Source: Alphaproteobacteria bacterium (GTDB taxonomy: Bacteria > Pseudomonadota > Alphaproteobacteria > Rhodobacterales > Rhodobacteraceae). From it: a stretch of 64,000 nt of DNA. The stretch lies in the NCBI GenBank assembly GCA_030425925.1, contig JAUHZO010000013.1:1-64000 (forward strand). Direction: 5' to 3'. Position numbers and translations under genes: made by a program. This document shows positions 12,089 to 19,968 of the stretch, one piece after another. A model generated the notes under the pieces. The model was given only the letters and a program-made list of their open reading frames with translations, had not been told where the DNA came from and did not search any database. Every line of letters starts with the position of its first letter. Within the stretch, counting starts at the first letter, position 1.

Positions 12089-12835
12089 ATGAGGCACATG
12101 CCCGTGACCCTGCGAACCGTCGTTCTGTGGTGTTTTCTGTCCGGTGCCGCCATGGCCGAGACTGTGACCGTCTTTGCCGCCGCCTCGCTGCGCGGTGCGC
12201 TGGACGAGGTTGCCGCCGCCTATGAGGACCAGACCGGCCACGACGTGATCCTGTCCTACGCCGGCACCTCGGCCCTCGCGCGACAGATCGGCTTTGGTGC
12301 CCCGGCGGACGTGTTCTTTTCGGCCAATCCCGGCTGGATGGACGTCGTCGCCCGGGACGGCCTGATCGTCGAGGGATCGCGCGTGGACCTGCTGGGCAAC
12401 CGGCTGGCGCTTGTGGCGGCAGGACCCGTCGTGCTGGACGATCTGACCCTGCTGCCCCAGCGGCTTGGCGACGGCAGGCTGGCCATCGCGCTGGTCGAGG
12501 CCGTGCCCGCGGGCATTTATGGCAAGGCCGCACTGCAATCCCTTGGTCTGTGGGACGACCTGTCTGCCCGCGTTGTGCAGACCGACAACGTGCGCGCCGC
12601 CCTGGCGCTTGTCGCCTTGCAGGAGGCTGCCTTCGGCATTGTCTATGCAACCGATGCACAGGCCGATGACAGGGTGCAGGTCGTTGCCTTGCTGCCAGAC
12701 ACCCTGCATCCGCCCATCCTGTATCCCGTCGCCGCGCTGACTGAGGCCGGAACGGGATTTGTCGACTTCCTCGCCAGCCCGCAGGCATTGGCGCTGTTTG
12801 CCGATCACGGCTTCTTGCCGCGCATCGCCCCATGA
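12089..12835 (+). CDS. modA: ModA, molybdate ABC transporter periplasmic binding protein
   Basis: About 248 residues. After a signal peptide ending AMAE, the mature protein begins TVTVFAAASLRGALDEVAAAYE, the typical ModA opening. Ser/Thr residues that bind the oxyanion are visible in AASL and in YAGTSALARQ; NPGWMD and PAGIYGKAAL follow as in the family. ATG 12089 was chosen; ATG 12098 with GAGG upstream is an alternative. It captures molybdate (or tungstate) in the periplasm. Its stop overlaps the modB start by 4 bp. Confidence 0.9.
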   Translation: MRHMPVTLRTVVLWCFLSGAAMAETVTVFAAASLRGALDEVAAAYEDQTGHDVILSYAGTSALARQIGFGAPADVFFSANPGWMDVVARDGLIVEGSRVDLLGNRLALVAAGPVVLDDLTLLPQRLGDGRLAIALVEAVPAGIYGKAALQSLGLWDDLSARVVQTDNVRAALALVALQEAAFGIVYATDAQADDRVQVVALLPDTLHPPILYPVAALTEAGTGFVDFLASPQALALFADHGFLPRIAP

Positions 12836-13524
12836 CGGGGTTTGGCCCCGAGGAGTGGCAGGCGGTTGCCTTGTCCCTGCGCGTGTCCTTCTGGGCCACC
12901 CTCTTCAGCCTGCCGCTGGGGATCTTTGCCGCCTATGCCCTGGCGCGCTGGCGCTTTCCCGGCAAACAGCTGTTCAACGGGCTGGTGCATCTGCCGCTGA
13001 TCCTGCCGCCGGTGGTGACCGGCTATCTGCTGCTTCTGGCGTTCGGGCGGCAGGGCCCGCTGGGGCAGATACTGGAGCCGTTGGGCATTGTTCTCGCCTT
13101 TCGCTGGACCGGCGCGGCACTGGCGGCGGCCGTGATGGCCTTTCCGCTCATGGTCCGCGCCATCCGGCTGTCGATCGAGGCGGTGGACCCGCGGCTCGAA
13201 GCCGCTGCCGCAACGCTGGGGGCCGCGCCGTGGCGGGTCTTTGCCACGGTCACCCTGCCGCTGATCCTGCCGGGCATCCTTGCCGGTGCGATCCTGGCCT
13301 TTGCCAAGGCGATGGGTGAGTTCGGCGCCACCATCACCTTTGTCTCCAACATCCCCGGCCAGACCCAGACGATCCCGTCGGCGATTTATGCCTTCCTGCA
13401 GATCCCCGGCGGCGAAAGCGCCGCGGCGCGCTTGGTGCTGGTGTCCGTGGTCATCGCGCTGGCGGCGCTGCTGTTGTCCGAAGTCGTGGCCCGCCGGGTT
13501 GCGCGGCGGGTGGGGGCGGCATGA
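12832..13524 (+). CDS. modB: ModB, molybdate ABC transporter permease
   Basis: 230 residues with five or so membrane helices. The permease EAA loop that docks with the ATPase is EAAAATLGAAPWRVFATVTLPLILPGI, and FAKAMGEFGATITF is the characteristic ModB/CysW motif. It overlaps modA and modC by 4 bp each (ATGA junctions), so the operon is translationally coupled. Confidence 0.93.
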   Translation: MTGFGPEEWQAVALSLRVSFWATLFSLPLGIFAAYALARWRFPGKQLFNGLVHLPLILPPVVTGYLLLLAFGRQGPLGQILEPLGIVLAFRWTGAALAAAVMAFPLMVRAIRLSIEAVDPRLEAAAATLGAAPWRVFATVTLPLILPGILAGAILAFAKAMGEFGATITFVSNIPGQTQTIPSAIYAFLQIPGGESAAARLVLVSVVIALAALLLSEVVARRVARRVGAA

Positions 13525-14597
13525 CGCTGAGCGTGCAGCTCACCCACCGCCAGGGCGATTTCACGCTGGATCTGGCGTTCGAGACGCCGCCGGGCATCAC
13601 CGTGCTGTTCGGGCGCTCGGGATCGGGAAAGACCTCCATCGTCAACGCCGTGGCCGGATTGCTGACACCCGACGCAGGCCGCATTGCCCTGGGCGACCGC
13701 GTGCTGTTTGACCGGGCGCAGGGCATCTGCCTTCCGCCGCATCGTCGCCGCATCGGCTATGTCTTTCAGGAAGGCCGCCTGTTTCCGCATCTGACCGTTG
13801 CGGGCAACCTGCGCTTTGGCCGCCACCGCCCGGCCCCGCCCCGGGCCGAGTTCGACCGGGTGGTCGAGATGCTGGGCATCGGCCCGCTGCTGTACCGCCG
13901 TCCACAGGCCCTGTCGGGCGGCGAAAAGCAGCGCGTCGCCATCGGCCGCGCGCTGCTCAGCGGCCCCGAAATGATCCTGGCCGACGAGCCGCTGGCCGCG
14001 CTGGACGAAGCCCGCAAGGCCGAGATCCTGCCCTATTTCGAGCGGCTGCGCGACGACTCGTCGGTTCCCATGCTCTATGTCAGCCACGCCGCCGCCGAAG
14101 TGGCCCGGCTGGCCACCACCATCGTGGCGCTGGATGCCGGGCGGCTTCTTAGTCAGGGCGCGGCGTCCGAGGTGCTGGCCGACCCCCGAGTCATGCCCAC
14201 CGGCGTCCGCGCCATGGGGGCCGTGCTGGAGGCGGTGGTGGTGGCGCATCACGCCGACGGTCTGACGGAACTGGATGCCAACGGGCTTGCGCTGTTCCTG
14301 CCCCGCGTGCGTCAGGCTCCGGGACGGCGGCTGCGCGTGCGCATCGCCGCGCAAGAGGTCATCCTGTCCCGCACCCGGCCCGAGGGCCTTTCCGCGCTCA
14401 ACATCCTGCCCGGAACGGTCGAGGATGTGCGGGCGGGCGACGGGCCGGGGGCCATCGTGTCGCTGTCCACTGCCGCGGGTCCGGTCCTGGCGCGCGTCAC
14501 CCGCCGGTCGGCCGAGACGTTGGCGCTGCGCCCGGGCGTGCCCTGCCATGCCATCGTAAAGACGGTGGCCATCGCCCCCGAAGACGTGGGTCGCTGA
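13521..14597 (+). CDS. modC: ModC, molybdate ABC transporter ATPase
   Basis: 358 residues. Walker A is FGRSGSGKTS, signature LSGGEKQRVAIGRALL, Walker B MILADEPLAALD, and the H-loop is in YVSHAAAEV. The C-terminal third (about 290-355) is the MOP/TOBE-type oxyanion-binding domain typical of ModC. No modE regulator or modD lies nearby. Only 25 bp after its stop comes the Pho box of the phn operon, so read-through from mod into phn is possible. Confidence 0.93.
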   Translation: MTLSVQLTHRQGDFTLDLAFETPPGITVLFGRSGSGKTSIVNAVAGLLTPDAGRIALGDRVLFDRAQGICLPPHRRRIGYVFQEGRLFPHLTVAGNLRFGRHRPAPPRAEFDRVVEMLGIGPLLYRRPQALSGGEKQRVAIGRALLSGPEMILADEPLAALDEARKAEILPYFERLRDDSSVPMLYVSHAAAEVARLATTIVALDAGRLLSQGAASEVLADPRVMPTGVRAMGAVLEAVVVAHHADGLTELDANGLALFLPRVRQAPGRRLRVRIAAQEVILSRTRPEGLSALNILPGTVEDVRAGDGPGAIVSLSTAAGPVLARVTRRSAETLALRPGVPCHAIVKTVAIAPEDVGR

Positions 14598-14611
14598 CCC
14601 CGCCCGGGGCA

Positions 14612-14640
14612 TTGTCGCAAGACTTTCATGCCGCTGTCAT
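14612..14640 (+). promoter_or_regulatory. Pho box (PhoB site) for the phnF-M operon
   Basis: CTTTCAT-gccg-CTGTCAT at 14623-14640 matches the PhoB consensus CTKTCAT-N4-CTKTCAT exactly, and a weaker half-site TTGTCGC sits one 11-bp step upstream at 14612. The phnF start is 57 bp downstream. This implies induction by phosphate starvation. Confidence 0.85.
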
Positions 14641-14696
14641 CGCAGTGATGTGCTGGGCCTCTAGGCAGTCATCCGAATGACTCGGAAAACCGACCT

Positions 14697-15425
14697 ATGA
14701 CCAGGGCAAGCAATTGGGAACGCGCGCGGGACTGGATCCGCGCCGACATCACGCGCCGCGCGTTGCGCGAGGGCGACCAGCTGCCGCCGGAACAGGACAT
14801 CCAGCGCGCCTGTGGCGTCGGGCGGCACTCGGTCCGTCGCGCCATGGCCGCTCTTGCCGCCGAAGGTCTGCTCAGTGTCGAGCAGGGGCGCGGCACCTTT
14901 GTGCGGGCGCAACCGACGCTGCTCTACCGCATCGGCCGGCGGACCCGGTTTCGCGAAAACCTTCTGGCCAATGGCATGAAACCCGGCAGCGATGCCATCG
15001 GGGCCGAGATCGTCCCCGCCGATGCCGGTGTCGCCGACGCGCTGGCCCTGGTGCCAGGCGCCCCGGTGCACCGCGTCTTGCGCCGCGGTCTGGCCGATGC
15101 CGTCCCGATCAGCCTGACCCGCAGTTTTCACTGCGCCACCCGTTTTCCCGATCTTGGCGAGCGGCGCAGCGCGGGTGCGTCGGTCACCGAGATCTACCGC
15201 GATCACGGTATCGCCGACTATCTGCGCCGGGAAACCACGCTGTATGCCCGCCTGCCCGAAAAATGGGAAGCGCGGCTGCTGGAACAGCATGTCGATCAGC
15301 CGGTGATGGTGATGTGCAAGACAGACATCACCCCGGATGGCGCACCCATCGGTTGGTCCGAAGCCATCTGGGCAGCGGGCCGGGTGCGGTTTTCGCTGTC
15401 TGCCGAAGGGGCAAGCCATGACTGA
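14697..15425 (+). CDS. phnF: PhnF, GntR/HutC-family regulator of phosphonate utilisation
   Basis: 242 residues. N-terminal winged helix (about 5-70) with the GntR pattern RADITRRALREGDQLPPEQD and HSVRRAMAALAAEGLLSVEQGRGTFV, then a UTRA ligand-binding domain. First gene behind the Pho box and overlapping phnG by 8 bp. In other bacteria PhnF represses phn genes or an alternative phosphate uptake system; its ligand here is unknown. Confidence 0.9.
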   Translation: MTRASNWERARDWIRADITRRALREGDQLPPEQDIQRACGVGRHSVRRAMAALAAEGLLSVEQGRGTFVRAQPTLLYRIGRRTRFRENLLANGMKPGSDAIGAEIVPADAGVADALALVPGAPVHRVLRRGLADAVPISLTRSFHCATRFPDLGERRSAGASVTEIYRDHGIADYLRRETTLYARLPEKWEARLLEQHVDQPVMVMCKTDITPDGAPIGWSEAIWAAGRVRFSLSAEGASHD

Positions 15426-15849
15426 CGGGATGAGCCACGAAGATGTTCTGGGCACGCTGGCCCGGATGGAGGCCGCGCGGATCAAGCCGCTGGCCGAGGC
15501 GGTTTTGCCGCAACTGGGCGCGGTCGAGGTGATCCACAGCCGCACCGGCCTTGTCATGTGCCCGATGCGCGACACCGTGCAGGGCACCGATTTCCACCTG
15601 GGCGAGGTGCTGGTGGCCGAGGCGCACGTGACGCTGAAAGATCACGGCGTCGAAGGCTATGGCATGGTCACGGGCCGCGATCTGGAACAGGCGATGGCGA
15701 TGGCGCTGATTGACGGCGCGCTGGCCGCGAGCATCAACGTGGACACGCTGACCGCGGCGATTCGCACGGAGCAGGCCCGGCAGGCCGAGGAAGACCGCGA
15801 AACGCTGCGCCGCATCGAAGCGACCCGCGTCGACATGGAGACGTTCTGA
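15418..15849 (+). CDS. phnG: PhnG, C-P lyase core complex subunit
   Basis: 143 residues from ATG 15418. PhnG features are HSRTGLVMCPMRDTVQG and FHLGEVLVAEAHVTL, the most conserved part of the family. Together with PhnH, I and J it forms the C-P lyase core; PhnG with PhnI and PhnH/L makes the ribose-phosphonate triphosphate intermediate. It joins phnH by TGATG. Confidence 0.92.
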   Translation: MTDGMSHEDVLGTLARMEAARIKPLAEAVLPQLGAVEVIHSRTGLVMCPMRDTVQGTDFHLGEVLVAEAHVTLKDHGVEGYGMVTGRDLEQAMAMALIDGALAASINVDTLTAAIRTEQARQAEEDRETLRRIEATRVDMETF

Positions 15850-16391
15850 TGCAGGCTGCCCCCACGCCCGACGCGCTGGAGACGCGCGACAACCTGACGT
15901 TCGAAGCGGTGCTTTGGGCGCTGTCCCGCCCCGGCGAGCCACGCGCCCTGCCCGACGCCGGGGCAGGCGCGATCCTTTCGGCGCTGGTGGATCGCGAATG
16001 CCGCGCCTACGCCGACGATCCCGAAATCGAGACCCTGCTGCGCCAGAGCGGCGCAAGCCTTGTTCCGCTGGAACTGGCCGACCATGTCTTTGCCGGACTG
16101 ACGACGGACAGTGACCTCGCGCGCTTCATGCGGGTGCCGGTAGGCGACATGCTTTATCCCGACCAGGGGGCCACGGTGATTGCGCCGGCGCAGATCGGGT
16201 CAGGCACGGCCTTGCGCCTGACCGGCCCCGGGATCGAGACGGCCCGTGATATCCGGCTGGGCGGGCTTCACCCGCGCCTGTGGGAGGTTCGGGCCACGCT
16301 CTGCCGCTATCCGCTGGGCGTCGAGATGCTGTTTGTCGACGGCGCGCAGATCCTGGCGTTGCCGCGTTCGACACAGGTGGAGGGGATCTGA
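15849..16391 (+). CDS. phnH: PhnH, C-P lyase core complex subunit
   Basis: 180 residues, usual size. The N-terminal pattern TFEAVLWALSRPGEPRALP (compare FRxxMxAMSRPG in the family) and the C-terminal RYPLGVEMLFVDG...LPRST are PhnH hallmarks. It belongs to the PLP-transferase-like fold without a PLP lysine and stabilises the core complex. Stop and phnI start overlap as TGATG. Confidence 0.92.
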   Translation: MQAAPTPDALETRDNLTFEAVLWALSRPGEPRALPDAGAGAILSALVDRECRAYADDPEIETLLRQSGASLVPLELADHVFAGLTTDSDLARFMRVPVGDMLYPDQGATVIAPAQIGSGTALRLTGPGIETARDIRLGGLHPRLWEVRATLCRYPLGVEMLFVDGAQILALPRSTQVEGI

Positions 16392-17455
16392 TGGCCTATG
16401 TGGCAACCCGCGGCGGCGAACGCGCAATCGACCAGGCCGAACGGCTTTACCGGTCCCTGATGGGTGATATCGACGCGCAGCGCGTGGCCGAGATCGAGGC
16501 GGCGCTGCCGCTGCTGATCGACCGTCTGATGGGTGAATCCTCGCTCTATGCACCGGAACTGGCGGCGCTTGCGCTGGCGCAATCCGGCGGCGACCTCTAC
16601 GAGGCCATCCTCCTGATGCGGGCCTGGCGCACGACGCAGCCGCGCCTGCAGGTGGCCGAACCGGTTCAGCAGGGCCAGACCTTCACCCATCGCCGCATCT
16701 CGGCCGCGTTCAAGGACATTCCCGGCGGCCAGATCCTTGGGCCGACGCTGGATTATTCGCACCGGCTGCTTGAAACCGGTGTGCTGGGCGGTGCGCCCTA
16801 CCGCCCCGATCCGGTAGAGCCTGCGGCCCGGCCCGCCCCGGCCCGGCATCCCTCGCTGGCGGAGTGGCAAAAGGCGCAGGGCCTTGTACACGACGTGCAG
16901 ACAGAACCGGTGGACAAGGACAAGATTCCCGATCTCACGCGCGAGCCGCTGCTGTTCCCCGCCAAGCGCGCGCACAGCCTGCAAAGCCTCGCGCGGGCCG
17001 ACACCGGCGGCGTGCTGGCGCTGGGCTATTCGGCGATGCGGGGCTATGGCAACGCACACCCCACCGTGAACGAGCTGCGCCTGTCCGAAGCCGATCTGCG
17101 CGTGCGCCATCCGCGCGGCACCGTCTTCAGCGCGGGGCGCGTGCGCACCAGCCAGGCCGAGGTGGTGACCACCAAGGGCAAGGGCGCGCTGCAGGTGGGT
17201 TTCTGTGCCACTTTCGGCTGGAACGAGATGAAGTGCATCGCCGGTGCCACGCTGGATCTGAACGCCCCCGGCGCGGCAAAAAACAGCCCGGTGAACGAGG
17301 AGTTCTTCCTCTACCACACCGAACCGGTAGAGGCCTCGGGCTTTTGCATCCACTTCAAGCTGCCGCATTACGTGACGTTCCAGTCCGCGCTGGACAACCT
17401 GCGCGCCGCCAAGGCCAAGGCCGAAGCGCCCGCGAAAGAGGAGGCCGACGCATGA
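16391..17455 (+). CDS. phnI: PhnI, nucleosidase-type subunit of C-P lyase complex
   Basis: 354 residues from ATG 16391. It opens with MAYVATRGGERAIDQAERL and contains HRRISAAFKDIPGGQILGPT and DYSHRLLE, the strongly conserved PhnI motifs. With PhnG, H and L it displaces adenine from ATP by the phosphonate. The C-terminal histidine-containing metal site region (FFLYHTEPVEASGFCIHFKLPHY) looks intact. It overlaps phnJ by 4 bp. Confidence 0.94.
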   Translation: MAYVATRGGERAIDQAERLYRSLMGDIDAQRVAEIEAALPLLIDRLMGESSLYAPELAALALAQSGGDLYEAILLMRAWRTTQPRLQVAEPVQQGQTFTHRRISAAFKDIPGGQILGPTLDYSHRLLETGVLGGAPYRPDPVEPAARPAPARHPSLAEWQKAQGLVHDVQTEPVDKDKIPDLTREPLLFPAKRAHSLQSLARADTGGVLALGYSAMRGYGNAHPTVNELRLSEADLRVRHPRGTVFSAGRVRTSQAEVVTTKGKGALQVGFCATFGWNEMKCIAGATLDLNAPGAAKNSPVNEEFFLYHTEPVEASGFCIHFKLPHYVTFQSALDNLRAAKAKAEAPAKEEADA

Positions 17456-18366
17456 GCCTGACCGGTCTCACCCGTCCGTGGAAGGACTTCTCTTACGGGT
17501 TCCTCGACGCCTCGGCCAAGCGCGAGTTGCGCCGCAAGATGCTCAAGGCCGTCGCCGTGCCCGGCTGCCAGATGCCCTATGCCAGCCGCGAAGTGCCCAT
17601 CGCGCGGGGCTGGGGAACAGGCGGGCTGCAGGTGACCTGCACGTTGCTGAACCCCGGCCATACCGTGAAGGTGATCGACCAGGGGGCGGATGACAGCGTC
17701 AACGCCGCCTCGATCCGCCGGTTTCTGACGCGGGTGTCCGGGGCGCGGTCGACCTGGGACACGCTGGAGGCCTCGCTGATCCAGTCGCGCCACCGGGTGC
17801 CCGAAGAGATCCTGCGCGAGGATCAGATCCTGATCCTGCAGGTGCCGAACCCCGAACCGCTGCGCCCGGTCGAACCCAACATGTCCGTAGCCCGCCAGAT
17901 GCACGCCGATGCCGATTACGGGCGGATGTGGCTGCAGTTGTACGAACAGATCGTGCGCTCGGGCCGGGTGATGTTCGGCGCGGCCTATCCGTCGCTCGTG
18001 CATGGGCGCTACGTGATGACCCCCTCGCCCATCCCGCGCTGGGACGTGCCCAAGCTGAACATGGCGCGCCACCTGACGATCTTGTCGGCCGGGCGCGAAA
18101 AGCGGCTGTACGCCGTGCCGCCCTATACCAGGGTCGAACCGCTGGTCTTTGACGACGTGCCCTACAAGGTCGAGGAGCACGGGCATCTGACCTGCTACCG
18201 CTCTGGCCTGAAGGGCTTTTTCATGAACGAGATCCCGCAGGAGGATGGCGGCGCGCTGCACGAGGTGTCCGACAGTCATCTCGGGATCAAGGCGATCCGG
18301 CAGGGCGATGGCGAGGACGTGGCGACTGGCGACACGTGGTATACAAACGGGGAGATGGGCCAATGA
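17452..18366 (+). CDS. phnJ: PhnJ homologue (C-P lyase radical-SAM subunit) lacking most Fe-S cysteines
   Basis: 304 residues, full PhnJ length and clearly orthologous through most of its length: VPGCQMPYASREVP with the glycyl-radical glycine (Gly38, E. coli Gly32), GWGTGGLQVT, VIDQGADDSVNAASIR, PSPIPRWDVPK and AGREKRLYAVPPYTRVE. PhnJ cleaves the C-P bond using a [4Fe-4S] cluster held by CX2CX21C plus a thiyl-radical Cys (E. coli 241, 244, 266 and 272). Here the aligned residues are Cys248, Ser251, Val272 and Gly278, so only the first survives. The frame is open and the surrounding residues align (GFFMNEIPQED, VSDSHLG for CSDTDYC), so a sequencing frameshift is unlikely. Catalysis by the known mechanism should fail. 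It overlaps phnI and phnK by 4 bp. Confidence 0.9.
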   Translation: MSLTGLTRPWKDFSYGFLDASAKRELRRKMLKAVAVPGCQMPYASREVPIARGWGTGGLQVTCTLLNPGHTVKVIDQGADDSVNAASIRRFLTRVSGARSTWDTLEASLIQSRHRVPEEILREDQILILQVPNPEPLRPVEPNMSVARQMHADADYGRMWLQLYEQIVRSGRVMFGAAYPSLVHGRYVMTPSPIPRWDVPKLNMARHLTILSAGREKRLYAVPPYTRVEPLVFDDVPYKVEEHGHLTCYRSGLKGFFMNEIPQEDGGALHEVSDSHLGIKAIRQGDGEDVATGDTWYTNGEMGQ

Positions 18367-19160
18367 CCCTCGCGCTGGACGCCCCCCGCCTGGTGCAGAC
18401 GCAGCCGTTGATGGTTCTGTCGGGCGTGTCGAAACGCTATGGCCCCGTCGTGGCGCTCGATGACGTCTCGGCCGAGGTTTACCCAGGCGAAGTGCTTGGG
18501 ATCGTGGGGGAAAGCGGCTCGGGCAAGTCGACCTTCCTGCGCATGATGAACCTCGAAGAACTGCCCGATGCCGGGACCTACACGCTCGATCTGCCGGACA
18601 CGCCGGGCAATCTGTTCGAACTGGATCGCTTTGCCCGCCGGATGTTGTGTGCAACCCGTATCGGCATTGTCTACCAGAACCCGCACCAGGGCCTGCTGAT
18701 GCGGAACTCCTCCTCCGGAAATGTCGCCGAACGGCTGCTGATCGCGGGCGAGCGTCGCTTTGCGGTGCTGCGCGAAAAGGCCGGGGATGCCTTGGCCGCG
18801 TCCGAGTTTCCGCTCGACCGCATGGACGCGCCGCCGATCGAGCTGTCGGGCGGGATGCAGCAGCGGGTGCAGCTGGCCAAGGCGATCGCGTTGGAACCGG
18901 CGGTGCTGTTGCTGGACGAACCGACCACGGGCCTCGATGTCAGCGTGCAGGCCCTCGTGCTGGACACGCTCAAACGCCTGCAGCGCGACCGCCGGATCAC
19001 CATGGTGATCGTCAGCCACGACCTGGGCGTGATCCGCACCATGGCCGACCGGGTGATGGTCATGCGGCGCGGGCAGGTGGTGGAACAGGGTCTGTCCGAC
19101 CAGATCTTCCAGGACCCGCAGCACGCCTACACCCAGCAACTCGTCCACGCGAAACTCTGA
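18363..19160 (+). CDS. phnK: PhnK, ABC-type ATPase of the C-P lyase complex
   Basis: 265 residues. Walker A GESGSGKST, signature LSGGMQQRVQLAKAI, Walker B AVLLLDEPTTGLD, H-loop IVSHD. It has the PhnK-specific YQNPHQGLLM...GNVAERLL segment (E. coli HQHPLDGLR...GNIGERLM). PhnK docks on the PhnGHIJ core through PhnJ rather than acting in transport. Start codon overlaps the phnJ stop (ATGA). Confidence 0.93.
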   Translation: MTLALDAPRLVQTQPLMVLSGVSKRYGPVVALDDVSAEVYPGEVLGIVGESGSGKSTFLRMMNLEELPDAGTYTLDLPDTPGNLFELDRFARRMLCATRIGIVYQNPHQGLLMRNSSSGNVAERLLIAGERRFAVLREKAGDALAASEFPLDRMDAPPIELSGGMQQRVQLAKAIALEPAVLLLDEPTTGLDVSVQALVLDTLKRLQRDRRITMVIVSHDLGVIRTMADRVMVMRRGQVVEQGLSDQIFQDPQHAYTQQLVHAKL

Positions 19161-19197
19161 GAACGGAGGACCAACGGCACAGCCTGGCGCAACAGGT

Positions 19198-19236
19198 CCC
19201 CTCCCCCCCGGGGGAGAGGGTTAGGGTGAGGGGGAC
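19198..19236. repeat. REP-like GC palindrome between phnK and phnL
   Basis: A run CCCCTCCCCCCCGGGGGAG followed by AGGGTTAGGGTGAGGGGGACG matches a short palindromic element seen intergenically in many proteobacteria. It fills much of the only sizeable gap (103 bp) inside the otherwise overlapping phnF-M operon. Confidence 0.6.
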
Positions 19237-19263
19237 GTCCCCGCCCGTGCCGTCCGTAGCATC

Positions 19264-19968
19264 ATGACCCCCATCCTCACCGTCGACACCCTGACCAAGA
19301 CCTTCCGCATGCACCATCTGGACCAGACGCTGCATGCCTTTGAGGGCCTGTCCTTCACCCTGGCCCCGGGCGAGTTCCTGCTGCTCTCTGGTCCCAACGG
19401 CGTGGGCAAGTCCACGCTTCTGCGCACGCTTTACCGCAGCTACCGCGCGCAGGCGGGCCACATCTGGTACGAGGCGCCCGAAGGCCGGATCGACCTTGCC
19501 AGCGCCGCCGATATCGACATCGCGCTTCTGCGCCGGCGCGAGATCGGCTTTGTCACCCAGTTCCTCACCGCCCGCCCCCGCGTCGCCGCCGAAGAGATCG
19601 TGGCCGAACCGCTCCGCCTTGCCGGCACCGCGCACCAGGAGGCGCTGACCGAGGCGCGGCGCTGGCTCGCCGCCTTCGGCGTCAAGGAAGATCTCTGGCG
19701 TGCCTATCCCACGACCTTTTCCGGGGGCGAGCAGCAGAAGGTGAACCTTGCCCGCGCGCTCATCCTGCCGCAGCGCCTGCTTCTGCTTGACGAACCCACC
19801 GCCTCGCTCGACAAGAACGCGCGCGCGGCACTGGTCGCGCGGCTGGCCGAACTGAAGGCGTCTGGCGTCGCCATGATCGGCGTCTTCCATCATCCGGGCG
19901 ACGTTGCCCATCTGATCGACCGCGAGATCCCGCTCGCGCCAAAGGAGGTGGCCCATGTGGCTGAGTGA
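19264..19968 (+). CDS. phnL: PhnL, ABC-type ATPase of the C-P lyase pathway
   Basis: 234 residues. Walker A SGPNGVGKSTLL, signature FSGGEQQKVNLARAL, Walker B LLLLDEPTASLD. PhnL features are KTFRMHHLDQT near the start and RRREIGFVTQFLTARPRVAAEEIVAEPL. It supports the first step (phosphonate attack on ATP) with PhnG, H and I. It overlaps phnM by 14 bp. Confidence 0.93.
   Translation: MTPILTVDTLTKTFRMHHLDQTLHAFEGLSFTLAPGEFLLLSGPNGVGKSTLLRTLYRSYRAQAGHIWYEAPEGRIDLASAADIDIALLRRREIGFVTQFLTARPRVAAEEIVAEPLRLAGTAHQEALTEARRWLAAFGVKEDLWRAYPTTFSGGEQQKVNLARALILPQRLLLLDEPTASLDKNARAALVARLAELKASGVAMIGVFHHPGDVAHLIDREIPLAPKEVAHVAE

Noticed and set aside
18181-18366. Frameshift as cause of missing PhnJ cysteines
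   Set aside because: The annotated frame keeps aligned residues on both sides of each lost cysteine; other frames do not give the CSDTDYC pattern.
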